A stretch of 64,000 bases of DNA from JAHBWV01 sp964588385 (GTDB lineage: Bacteria; Planctomycetota; Phycisphaerae; Phycisphaerales; UBA1924). Location: contig CAZPPG010000012.1 in NCBI GenBank assembly GCA_964588385.1, positions 1 to 64,000 on the forward strand, read 5' to 3'. Position numbers and translations under genes: made by a program. Of this stretch, positions 49,164 through 57,129 are shown piece after piece. Positions within the stretch are counted from its first letter, which is position 1. Each line of letters opens with the position of its first letter. The notes beneath the pieces were generated by a model. That model was not told the origin of the DNA, made no database searches, and worked only from the letters and a program-made list of their open reading frames with translations.

Positions 49164-50546
49164 ATGGACCCTCGACCGACCTCGCCTTCCACCCCCGCAC
49201 CGGGAGCCCCGTCCTCGTCTTCTTCCGACCTGACGCGTCGCGACTTCGTGCGGTCGTCAGTCGCCACCGGACTGGGTGTCGGCCTCGGCTCCGGACTGAT
49301 CGGGCTCTCGAGCGCCCGAGCCGCGGATGCGCGGGCGCGGCGGGGCTCCGATCAGATCAAGATCGCGCTGGTCGGCTGCGGCGGGCGCGGCACGGGGGCC
49401 GCCATCCAGGCCCTCTCCGCCGATCCCGGCGTCACCCTCTGGTCCATGTCCGATGTCTTCGGCGAACGCCTCGACTCCTCCCTCAAGGGCATCAACGAGA
49501 CCATGGGCGACCAGGCCTCGGCACGCGTGCAGGTGCCGCCCGAGCGCCGCTTCACCGGCTTCGACTCCTACAAGGCCGCGATCGACGCGGACGTCGATGC
49601 CGTGCTCATCACCGGGTATCCCGCCTTCCGCCCAACGCACTACCGCTACGCCATCGAGAAGAACAAGCACGTCTTCGCGGAGAAGCCCGTCGCCGTCGAC
49701 GGCCCCGGCGTCCGCTCCTTCATCGAGACCGCAAAGCTCGCCAAGTCAAAGAACCTCGCCACCCTCGTCGGTTACTGCTGGCGCTTCCACGACGGCATGG
49801 TCGCCACTTTCGACAAGATCAACTCCGGCGCGATCGGCCAGATCATGTCCGTGCACACCACTTACCACACCGGCACCCTCACCAAACGCCCGAGGAAGCC
49901 CGAATGGAGCGACCTTGAGTTCCAGATGCGCAACTGGTGGCACTTCACCTGGGTCTCCGGCGACCACATCGTCGAGCAGGCCTGCCACTCCATCGACCGC
50001 GGCTCATGGGCCGTCGGCGACCGCATCCCCCTCCGCGTCAACTGCCTCGGCGGCCGCGCCGCCCGCACCGGCCCCGAGTCCGGCAACGTCTTCGACCACT
50101 TCGCCGCGATCTACGAGTACGAGGGCGGCCTGCGCTCCCACCACACCTGCCGCCAGATCGACGGCTGCCCCGCCGACAACACCGACTACATCTACGGCAC
50201 AAAGGGCTCAGCGACCGTCAACGGCTGGGTCCCCACCTTCGAGACGCGCGACCTCGACAACAAGCGCACCTGGCAGTACGAAGGCCGCGCCGATCGCGAC
50301 ATGTACCAGACCGAGCACGAGGAGCTCTTCAAGTCCATCCGCGCAGGCGCACCGATCAACGACGCCCTCCGAGGCAGCAACTCCACGCTCATGGCCATCA
50401 TGGCCCGCATGTCCGCCTACACCGGGCAGACCGTGTCGTGGGAACAAGCCATGAACTCCAAGGAATCACTCGTGCCGGAGAACCTCGCCTGGGGCCCCAT
50501 GCCCATGCCGCAGGTCGCGATCCCCGGCCAGACCAAGCTGACATAA
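49164..50546 (+). CDS. Tat-exported Gfo/Idh/MocA family oxidoreductase (first paralogue)
   Basis: A 460-residue protein. A Ser/Pro-rich start leads to the twin-arginine motif TRRDFVRSSVA, followed by a hydrophobic stretch and AADA. The NAD-binding Rossmann fold starts IKIALVGCGGRGTGAA. EKPVAVDGPG carries the conserved Lys, and the C-terminal domain includes RKPEWSDLEFQMRNWW, SGDHIVEQACHSID and HTCRQIDGC. Relatives act as dehydrogenases on sugars or inositols. The substrate is unknown. It is exported folded through the Tat system, probably to the periplasm. It is the upstream member of a tandem pair. Confidence 0.92.
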   Translation: MDPRPTSPSTPAPGAPSSSSSDLTRRDFVRSSVATGLGVGLGSGLIGLSSARAADARARRGSDQIKIALVGCGGRGTGAAIQALSADPGVTLWSMSDVFGERLDSSLKGINETMGDQASARVQVPPERRFTGFDSYKAAIDADVDAVLITGYPAFRPTHYRYAIEKNKHVFAEKPVAVDGPGVRSFIETAKLAKSKNLATLVGYCWRFHDGMVATFDKINSGAIGQIMSVHTTYHTGTLTKRPRKPEWSDLEFQMRNWWHFTWVSGDHIVEQACHSIDRGSWAVGDRIPLRVNCLGGRAARTGPESGNVFDHFAAIYEYEGGLRSHHTCRQIDGCPADNTDYIYGTKGSATVNGWVPTFETRDLDNKRTWQYEGRADRDMYQTEHEELFKSIRAGAPINDALRGSNSTLMAIMARMSAYTGQTVSWEQAMNSKESLVPENLAWGPMPMPQVAIPGQTKLT

Positions 50547-50552
50547 TGCAAT

Positions 50553-50752
50553 GAAGAGACCACAGAGGACGCAGAGAGCGCGGAGTCGCGCAGAGAAGAA
50601 GCAATGGCAGAGGTGATGGATCGCGAAGAGCCCCACAGCGCCCGACGCATCTCGGGCGCCGCTTTTCTTCACTTGTCATCTTCTACTCTGTCTTTCAACA
50701 GGATTTCCCCTCTGTGCCACTCTGCGCTCTCTGCGTCCTCTGTGGTCTCTTC
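50553..50752. repeat. Inverted pair of AG-rich 43-base repeats
   Basis: The left arm (50553-50595) and right arm (50710-50752) are reverse complements with only three mismatches in 43 bases. They are separated by 114 bases. The arms consist of accacagagg, acgcagagagcg and cagag units. They lie in the gap between the two oxidoreductase paralogues. The transcript could fold into a long stem. No gene is present between the arms. Confidence 0.9.
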
Positions 50753-50767
50753 TCTCAGGAGCATCCA

Positions 50768-52126
50768 ATGACCAACCCCGTCACCCGCCGCGACTTCGTC
50801 AAATCCTCCGTCGCCGGCGCCTCCGCCCTCGGCTTGATGTCCCTCTCCGGCGCCAACATCGCCTTCGCCAGCTCCGGCCGCTCGATGGACTCGATCCGTC
50901 TGGGCGTCATCGGCTGCGGCGGACGCGGCACCGGCGCCGCCATGAACGCCCTCGAGGCCTCCCCCGATGTCAGACTCGTCGGCATGGCCGACCTCTTCAC
51001 CGATCGCATCGGCGGCGCACGCGGCTACCTCTCCTCCTCCGACAATCCGTGGCGCGACCGCGTGGACCTTCCCGACGATCGCGTGCTCACCGGCTTCGAC
51101 TCGTACAAAGAGCTCCTCGAGAACGACCTCGACATGGTCATCCTCGCGACCACGCCGCACTTCCGCCCCATGCACCTGCGGGCCGCCGTCGAGAAGGGCT
51201 GCCACATCTTCGTTGAAAAGCCCGTCGCGGTCGATCCGGCCGGCATCCGATCCGTTCTTGAGTCGTCCGCCATGGCGGACCAGAAGGGCTTGTCCATCGT
51301 CGCCGGCACGCAGCGGAGGCATGAGACCTCGTACCGCGAAGCCATGAAGCGCATCAAGGACGGCGCGATCGGCCGCATCGTCACCAGCGAGGCCTACTGG
51401 AACCAGGGCGGCCTCTGGATGCACCCGCGCCGCCCCGAGTGGTCCGACATGGAGTGGCAGATCAGGAACTGGCTCTACTTCACCTGGCTCTCCGGCGACC
51501 ACATCGTCGAGCAGCACGTCCACAACCTCGACGTCATCAACTGGGCCATGAGCATCTCCAGTAGCGAGACCCACCCCGACAAGGCCACCGCCGTCGGTGG
51601 CCGACAGGTCCGCACCGACCCCGCCTACGGCCACATCTTCGATCACTTCGGCGTCCTCTTTGAATACGCCTCCGGCGCGACCTGCATGTCCATGTGCCGC
51701 CAGCAGGATGGAACCACCTCGCGCGTCGAAGAGGTCATCCGCGGCTCACGCGGCTCATGCACGCTCCGCCCCGGCGGCGCGGAGTTCCGCATCGCGCCCG
51801 GCAGTGGCGGCGGCGCAAGTGGTGGCAGTGGGGGTGCTGGTGGAGAAGACCCCTGGAAGTTCACCGACCAGAACAACAACCCCTACGTGCAGGAACACAT
51901 CGACCTGCTCGACGCAATCAAGTCCGGCAACCGCGTGAACGAAGCCCGCCAGGTCGCCGAGTCCACGCTTACCGCGATCATGGGACGCATGGCCGCGTAC
52001 ACCGGCAAGACCGTGACATGGGAGCAGGCCCTGAACTCCAAGCTCGACCTCACGCCGCCCTCGTACGAGATGGGCCCACTCCCGACACCGGAAGTGCCGA
52101 TGCCGGGGAAGACGCCGCTGGTGTAG
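50768..52126 (+). CDS. Tat-exported Gfo/Idh/MocA family oxidoreductase (second paralogue)
   Basis: A 452-residue paralogue of the preceding gene. The Tat motif is TRRDFVKSSVA. The Rossmann motif is IRLGVIGCGGRGTGAA, and the active-site Lys is in EKPVAVDPAG. PRRPEWSDMEWQIRNWLYF and SGDHIVEQHVHNLD align with the first copy. A Gly/Ser-rich insert near residue 345 (GSGGGASGGSGGAGG) is absent from it. AGGAG lies six bases before the ATG at 50768. The two probably arose by duplication and may act on related substrates. Confidence 0.93.
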   Translation: MTNPVTRRDFVKSSVAGASALGLMSLSGANIAFASSGRSMDSIRLGVIGCGGRGTGAAMNALEASPDVRLVGMADLFTDRIGGARGYLSSSDNPWRDRVDLPDDRVLTGFDSYKELLENDLDMVILATTPHFRPMHLRAAVEKGCHIFVEKPVAVDPAGIRSVLESSAMADQKGLSIVAGTQRRHETSYREAMKRIKDGAIGRIVTSEAYWNQGGLWMHPRRPEWSDMEWQIRNWLYFTWLSGDHIVEQHVHNLDVINWAMSISSSETHPDKATAVGGRQVRTDPAYGHIFDHFGVLFEYASGATCMSMCRQQDGTTSRVEEVIRGSRGSCTLRPGGAEFRIAPGSGGGASGGSGGAGGEDPWKFTDQNNNPYVQEHIDLLDAIKSGNRVNEARQVAESTLTAIMGRMAAYTGKTVTWEQALNSKLDLTPPSYEMGPLPTPEVPMPGKTPLV

Positions 52127-52129
52127 TCC

Positions 52130-53569
52130 TTACGGGTTGACTCGTCGTATCACACTCGGCACCAACAGGCCCGCCGCGACCGCGTTCCGCACGAGTGAAC
52201 TTGAGAGCTGGTCCTTTGTCAGTTGGCCGAGACATCCGCACGAGACATTGCCACGCATGATCCACACGATCACAAGATAAACGGACATCACGGCCAGAAA
52301 TCCGGTGGCGGCCCCGCAGACAGGCCGCACGCGCCGATGAGTGAGCAACATCATGCCGAGCGCGAGTTCCAGCCCGATTGCGCCGTATGCCGCGGCGGGC
52401 GCGAGTCCCGACGGGATTACCTCGTGCTGCCGGATCACCCCGGTCAACGCCGCAGCCCCGCGAGCGGACAGACCCCCGACATACACGACCGTCGAGAGTT
52501 TCGCGGCGACAGCGAGCAGGAAGAACAATCCCACGAGGATCCGGGCGCCGGCGCTCACGTGGCCCAGCCACGATTCTCCCGGCCCCTTCAGCCGTCCGGA
52601 GACGATCCGCCGGCGCGCCGCCCAGGCCGACAGCACTCCCGCGACGACGATCGCGGTGTACCAGTAGACGGCGATCTCCGTCCCCGCGACAGGAATTCCC
52701 GCCTGTTTGAGAAACGCCTTCTCGTTGTAGAGCAGCGTGCCGTCGTGGTTGTAGACGTCGCCGGTGGTCGCGTCGTAGCGATAGACACCGAGCGCGACCT
52801 CATCAAAGGGCAGCAGCGCTTCGTCGCGAGGGTCGTTGAGGCGAACGCGCTCGTATGCGTACATGCTCTCATGAGATGGCGCACCTGTTGCGGTCGATGC
52901 CGTCGTGTGAAGCCGAGCCGACATTGGAAAGCTCGGCGTTGTGCGTGAGTCAAACGAATCAAAGCTCATGGCGGATACACCACCGTCGGATCGCGTCCGT
53001 GCGATGCGCACGACGCTAAACCGTTCATTCCAGGAGAGTGACAAGCCGATCGACTCGCTTGACGCGGTGAGCACACCGGCATCCCGCGAGAAAACGGCAT
53101 CGTCCGCGTCGAGCAGTTGTCGGACCCAGCCGGAGACGTAAGGCCATGGCGCGAGAAAGTGATGGATGTTAAGCGTCGATGGATTTTCGAGTTGAAGATC
53201 GTACTGGAAGCTGGTGTACCCGGGTGAGGTAGAACGCATTGAGTAAAGCGTTTTGTCATTTGAGAAGACGAAGTAATCAGGCTTCGGCTCTGTGGGGCCC
53301 AGATCCTTCCAAGCGGTCCCGGTCGGCCAGTACCGGGCCGCCACGTCGCCGTTTCGATGCGAGACTATCCGCATCAACTGGATGTGGGATGGCGCGCCGC
53401 TCACCATATCAACAGCCGTCAGCCGCACGTCCGCGTATGTGTCCGCCAAGGAACGCAACGACATCCTCGCCGCATCGTCGGCGCTAACGCTTGGACTGCT
53501 TATGCACCACGCAACTGAAGCGAGAAAGATGCGCAGCCAATGCAGGCGCGCGGAAAGTACGAGCCGCAT
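52130..53569 (-). CDS. Exported protein with C-terminal MauE/DoxX-like redox membrane domain
   Basis: A 479-residue protein. A signal peptide (about residues 1-30) precedes a beta-rich region to about 270 resembling LolA-like periplasmic domains. A transmembrane helix at about 290-310 comes next. The C-terminal 170 residues form a four-helix membrane domain (GHVSAGARILVGLFFLLA, LGMMLLTHRRVRP) ending with the VSCGCLG cysteine motif (CGC) common in MauE-type proteins. MauE is needed for disulfide formation in methylamine dehydrogenase, so a thiol-redox role is plausible. GGAGG lies six bases before the ATG. A Cys-rich secreted protein is encoded immediately upstream. Confidence 0.72.
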   Translation of the reverse strand: MRLVLSARLHWLRIFLASVAWCISSPSVSADDAARMSLRSLADTYADVRLTAVDMVSGAPSHIQLMRIVSHRNGDVAARYWPTGTAWKDLGPTEPKPDYFVFSNDKTLYSMRSTSPGYTSFQYDLQLENPSTLNIHHFLAPWPYVSGWVRQLLDADDAVFSRDAGVLTASSESIGLSLSWNERFSVVRIARTRSDGGVSAMSFDSFDSRTTPSFPMSARLHTTASTATGAPSHESMYAYERVRLNDPRDEALLPFDEVALGVYRYDATTGDVYNHDGTLLYNEKAFLKQAGIPVAGTEIAVYWYTAIVVAGVLSAWAARRRIVSGRLKGPGESWLGHVSAGARILVGLFFLLAVAAKLSTVVYVGGLSARGAAALTGVIRQHEVIPSGLAPAAAYGAIGLELALGMMLLTHRRVRPVCGAATGFLAVMSVYLVIVWIMRGNVSCGCLGQLTKDQLSSSLVRNAVAAGLLVPSVIRRVNP

Positions 53570-53616
53570 GATTGTCCTCCAAGGCTTGCGCAAGCAGAAT
53601 GTTGATCTCAACACGG

Positions 53617-53994
53617 TCAGGGCGGCACGATCACGGTGTAACAGTCCTTGTTACAGTCTTGATACGGGATCGGATTCGTGAACGAGTTGCATGGAGTCTG
53701 CCGGATCCCCCCCTCACAACCATTCGGCCCGGAAACACCCTCTGTGTAACAGGCGCATTCAACGATCATCGTCGTGATCGCGGAACTTGGCCAATTGTCT
53801 CCTCCCACGCCGCAGAGAACCCGACCGGGACAGTCAACGTAACTCACGCCGCAGCCGCCATTGTTTGTTTGCGTTACGTCGAACCATGTCTGGACAAAGC
53901 ACACCGGATTTGTGCCACAGGGCTGCGCAAGCGTCATCGCAACCGGGACCCCGACAAGGAGACACGCGCCGACTCGTGAAAGAACCTTTTGCAT
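53617..53994 (-). CDS. Small secreted cysteine-rich protein
   Basis: A 125-residue protein with a signal peptide (MQKVLSRVGACLLVGVPVAM, cleavage likely after TLAQ). The mature chain of about 101 residues contains 11 cysteines (for example NNGGCGVSYVDCPG, ECACY, YQDCNKDCY). It probably folds with several disulfides outside the cytoplasm. I do not recognise the family. The downstream MauE-type gene starts 48 bases past its stop, suggesting the latter oxidises or processes it. Codon use is more AT-rich than most of the window. Confidence 0.7.
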   Translation of the reverse strand: MQKVLSRVGACLLVGVPVAMTLAQPCGTNPVCFVQTWFDVTQTNNGGCGVSYVDCPGRVLCGVGGDNWPSSAITTMIVECACYTEGVSGPNGCEGGIRQTPCNSFTNPIPYQDCNKDCYTVIVPP

Positions 53995-54016
53995 TGTTTA
54001 CTCCCATCAAGCAAGA

Positions 54017-54047
54017 TTGACTTGATCAGCAACGTCACTACTAGGAT
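54017..54047 (+). promoter_or_regulatory. Weak promoter-like sequence before the pseudopilin gene
   Basis: TTGACT (54017-54022) and TAGGAT (54042-54047) with a 19-base spacer, in an AT-rich divergent gap that also holds a CTAG...CTAG inverted repeat near 54041-54056. The spacing is longer than ideal. Confidence 0.3.
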
Positions 54048-54096
54048 AATAAACTAGCAGGCGGCACACAAGCACTCTACGGAATCGAGGGGTACG

Positions 54097-54849
54097 GTGA
54101 TTGTTCGCAATGCCTTCACCTTGATCGAGATTCTCGTCTGTATCGCGATAGTTGCGATCCTGCTAGCTCTCTCGGTCCCGCTCGGGCAACGCGGGCTTCA
54201 ACGAATGACCGAGACGCGCTGCGCCGTTAACATCCGCAGCGCGGGCACCTTGCTCGGTCTCTATACAACCGAGAACCGTGGTACATTCCCTTATGCGGGA
54301 ACGGAACCGATTATTGAGCCCGGTCCCGGCGGTGGGCCGGACTACGCGCGCGGCTCTGTTTTGGGGTTCGAGCAGAGCTGGGCCACGCTGCTTCCCGACG
54401 ACTGGTCGGGCCAGCACTGGAACGAAGCTTTGCGTTGTCCCAAACAACCACGCTACGAAGCGGGCGCAACCGGCGGTCCGGGCGACCTGATCCCCGACGG
54501 CACACTGCAGATGCCAACGTACTTCATGAGCCGCGCCGCGTGGATCGACCCGAAGAGTCTGAGCCCAGACGCCACCGACAAGGACTATCTCATCCGGCCC
54601 GTGCGCGAGGAGGAAGTCGCCTTCCCATCACTCAAAGCCCTCATGCACGAAATGGTGCCGTATTGCGTCCCCGAGGCACGGGGAAACATACGAACAATCT
54701 TCCAATCGTTCAGCTTTCCCATCTCGATCGCGGCGCATGACGGCTCGGTTCTCCGCGCTCCGCGCGACAGCTTCGACGCTGGCGGCAGATACCAGTTGGT
54801 CTACACACCGTGGGGCGTGCGTGGGCGCGATTTTGTGCCGCTTAACTGA
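54097..54849 (+). CDS. Prepilin-type N-terminal methylation domain protein
   Basis: A 250-residue type II/IV pseudopilin-like protein. The GTG start gives a short leader, then the cleavage/methylation motif FTLIEILVCIAIVAILLALS, with Phe at +1 and the Glu at +5. The soluble part is of the kind seen in planctomycete pseudopilins (GLYTTENRGTFPYAG, later HDGSVLRAPRD). It would be processed by PilD and inserted in the inner membrane or assembled in a pseudopilus. No secretion genes are adjacent. It is divergent from the Cys-rich protein gene. Confidence 0.88.
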   Translation: MIVRNAFTLIEILVCIAIVAILLALSVPLGQRGLQRMTETRCAVNIRSAGTLLGLYTTENRGTFPYAGTEPIIEPGPGGGPDYARGSVLGFEQSWATLLPDDWSGQHWNEALRCPKQPRYEAGATGGPGDLIPDGTLQMPTYFMSRAAWIDPKSLSPDATDKDYLIRPVREEEVAFPSLKALMHEMVPYCVPEARGNIRTIFQSFSFPISIAAHDGSVLRAPRDSFDAGGRYQLVYTPWGVRGRDFVPLN

Positions 54850-54852
54850 CAA

Positions 54853-54985
54853 TGAAAGCGCGGAGGACGCTGAGAAGCACGGAGTTTCACGGACGGGGAG
54901 TCGGGAGGGGAAGGGGGATTCGGATTCAGCCCCCCTCTTCTCCGCGTCCTCGCTCTGCGCCCTCTGCGTTCTTCTTCTCTTGACG
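54853..54985. repeat. AG-rich / CT-rich low-complexity pair between converging genes
   Basis: AG-rich units (gaaagcgcggaggacgctga; agaagcacggag) at about 54853-54883 face CT-rich units (tcttctccgcgtcctcgct; ctgcgttcttcttctctt) at about 54937-54981. The arms are roughly reverse complementary. The layout repeats that of 50553-50752 with more decay. Confidence 0.6.
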
Positions 54986-54995
54986 TTCGTTTCAC

Positions 54996-56327
54996 CTACC
55001 CCCTGAACCGTCTCACCACCGCCGTGTCGTTCTGCCCACCGAACCCGAACGAGTTCGACAGACACACTTCAACACCGCCCTGCGCGTTCAAGTCCCGCGC
55101 CGCGTTCGGCACGTAATCCAGATCGCACTCCGGGTCCGGCTCGGTCAGGTTCATCGTCGGCGGCACGATCCCCGTCTTGATCGCCATCACGCACGTGATC
55201 AGCTCCACCGCCCCCGCCGCCTGGATCAAATGCCCCAGCATGCTCTTCACCGAACTGAACGGGATCTTCGGCGCCATCGGGCCAAAGACGCCCTTGACCG
55301 CCGCGGTCTCGATCGCGTCGTTCTCCTGCGTCCCCGTGCCGTGCGCAGAGATGTAATGCACGCCCGGCCGCCCATCCGGCCCCGGCTCACGCGGCTCGAT
55401 CCCCGCCTGCTTCAGCGCTTGCCTCATCGCCGCCTGCGCGCCCTTCCCGTCCGGCTGAATATCCGTGATGCGGAACGCATCCGCCGATGAGCCAAACCCC
55501 GCGATCTCCGCCAAGGGCGTCGCGCCGCGTGCCCTGGCGTGCTCCAGATCCTCAAGCACCAGCATCCCCGCGCCCTCGCCCATCACGAAGCCGTCGCGGT
55601 TCTTGTCGAAGGGCCGGGCCGCGGTCTTCGGCGAATCGCTCCGCTTGCTCATCGCCGTCAACCGGATGAACCCCGTCATGCCGAGCGCATGGATCATCGA
55701 GTGCGCCCCGCCCGCCAGCATCACGTCCGCATCCCCGCGCTTCAGGATCTCGAAGGCCTCGCCGATCGCCTGCGTGCTCGCCGCGCACGCCGTCATGCAG
55801 TTGTACGCCGGCCCGCGAAACCCGAACGCGTGCGCCAGATGCGACAGGGCCATGTTGGGCTCCTGCTCATGCTCGTGACACGGGTGCATGCGCTTGGCCA
55901 CGGTCCGGCCCCACACGGCGGAGTCGATCGTCCGCGTCTCCCCGTTCCATCCCGCCATCTGCATCGCGGCATAGTCCGTGAAGTCGTGGGGCCCCTCGCC
56001 CGAACCCAGGTACATGCCCGCGCGATACGGCTTAGCCATGTCCCTGGGCTTGAACGCCGCCTGACGAAGAGCCATCGACGCCGCTGCCAGCGCGAACCGC
56101 GAGTTCCGCGCCGCATCCTTGAACGCCGACGCGTCGTCGAGGTACTCCGCCAGATCGATCGGCGGCGACTGGGCCGCGAAACTCGTCACGAATGTCGACG
56201 CGTCAAAGTGCGTCACCGGACCTATGCCAGAGTCGCCCCTGAGCAGGCGCGACCACACGCCGTCGAGCGTCGTGCCCAAGGGCGTGACCCACCCCGTGCC
56301 CGTGATGACGATGCGGCGCTGGCCCAT
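54996..56327 (-). CDS. Beta-ketoacyl-ACP synthase II-like ketosynthase (FabF type)
   Basis: A 443-residue condensing enzyme. The full catalytic triad is present: C181 in TACAAST, H329 in AHGTGTQEND and H366 in SMLGHLIQAAG. The C-terminal SNSFGFGGQNDTAVV is also typical. An insert near 110-160 (rich in His and Met, HPCHEHEQEP) is longer than in FabF of E. coli. It extends acyl-ACP chains by decarboxylative condensation. A second, degenerate ketosynthase lies 0.8 kb upstream on the same strand with the RGG-GxxExxY gene between them. Confidence 0.93.
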   Translation of the reverse strand: MGQRRIVITGTGWVTPLGTTLDGVWSRLLRGDSGIGPVTHFDASTFVTSFAAQSPPIDLAEYLDDASAFKDAARNSRFALAAASMALRQAAFKPRDMAKPYRAGMYLGSGEGPHDFTDYAAMQMAGWNGETRTIDSAVWGRTVAKRMHPCHEHEQEPNMALSHLAHAFGFRGPAYNCMTACAASTQAIGEAFEILKRGDADVMLAGGAHSMIHALGMTGFIRLTAMSKRSDSPKTAARPFDKNRDGFVMGEGAGMLVLEDLEHARARGATPLAEIAGFGSSADAFRITDIQPDGKGAQAAMRQALKQAGIEPREPGPDGRPGVHYISAHGTGTQENDAIETAAVKGVFGPMAPKIPFSSVKSMLGHLIQAAGAVELITCVMAIKTGIVPPTMNLTEPDPECDLDYVPNAARDLNAQGGVEVCLSNSFGFGGQNDTAVVRRFRG

Positions 56328-56387
56328 CAGTGCTCGGTTCCTTGTGCTGGATCGCCCGCCCGCGCGCTCATGAGAGCGAGCAACGGC

Positions 56388-57092
56388 TCACTCAAAGTCG
56401 GCGGTGTTGCCCGTGCTCGTGCCGCCCTCTTCATCACCTTCCTCATCGTCGTCCTCGTACTCGTCGTCATCGCCCCGCATCGCGTTCAGCTTGTCGGGAT
56501 TCAGCACGCGCACCAGCCCGTCCTTCAGGCGGCGCTCGCAGAAGTTGATGATGAGCCCAAGCTCCAGGTCCGCCGCGCGCAACTGCGCACGGAGCGAGCT
56601 CCGCTCATAGGAACCGATCTCTCCCGGACGCGCCATCAGGTCAACCACGAAGCGATCCTCAACATACAGGTCGCTCTGCGCGGAGCCGATCTTCTCACCG
56701 CCATACACGACATCAAACGCGTGGTTGAGCTTGTACTTCAGCCCCGCCTTGTCCATCTCGATCTTCAGCGCGTTGATGTAGCAGGACTCATCAAAGCCCG
56801 GACCAAGCGCCTTGTGCACCTCGATCGCGCACCCGATCACCCGGCGGCTCATGTCCGTCAGGTTCGGATCAAGCTCCGACAAGGGCATGCCCCTTCTCTC
56901 GCCCCCGCGGTCTCCGCCGCGCTCCCCTCCGTAATCGCCCCGCCCGCCCCGATCACCACCCCGCCCACCACCATGCCCACCCCCGTAACCGCCGCCGTGT
57001 CCGCCGCCCCCTCCGCCGTAACCACCACCGTCGCGCCGGCCCCCGCCGCCTCCGCCGCCACGGTGTGAGTGTCCGCGATTCTGCTCGTACAT
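56388..57092 (-). CDS. GxxExxY protein with N-terminal RGG/GGY-rich domain
   Basis: A 234-residue protein. Residues 1-70 are dominated by Gly, Arg and Tyr (RGG and GGYGGG repeats), typical of RNA-binding disordered regions. Residues 75-205 match the GxxExxY family: MSRRVIGCAIEVHKALGPGF followed by DESCYINAL, and later LGLIINFCERRLKDGLVRV. The core strand that usually carries Glu-x-Lys of the PD-(D/E)XK fold reads VVDLMARP here, so nuclease activity may be lost. The tail is an acidic Asp/Glu run. AGGAG lies eight bases before the ATG. Sited between two ketosynthase genes. Confidence 0.85.
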   Translation of the reverse strand: MYEQNRGHSHRGGGGGGGRRDGGGYGGGGGGHGGGYGGGHGGGRGGDRGGRGDYGGERGGDRGGERRGMPLSELDPNLTDMSRRVIGCAIEVHKALGPGFDESCYINALKIEMDKAGLKYKLNHAFDVVYGGEKIGSAQSDLYVEDRFVVDLMARPGEIGSYERSSLRAQLRAADLELGLIINFCERRLKDGLVRVLNPDKLNAMRGDDDEYEDDDEEGDEEGGTSTGNTADFE

Positions 57093-57129
57093 GCTGAGAA
57101 CTCCTCTTGGAAGACTTCTGTAGTGACCC

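Noticed and set aside
50571..50677. Possible small gene between the two oxidoreductases
   Set aside because: Short frames here are created by AG-rich repeats and lack start signals or coding bias.
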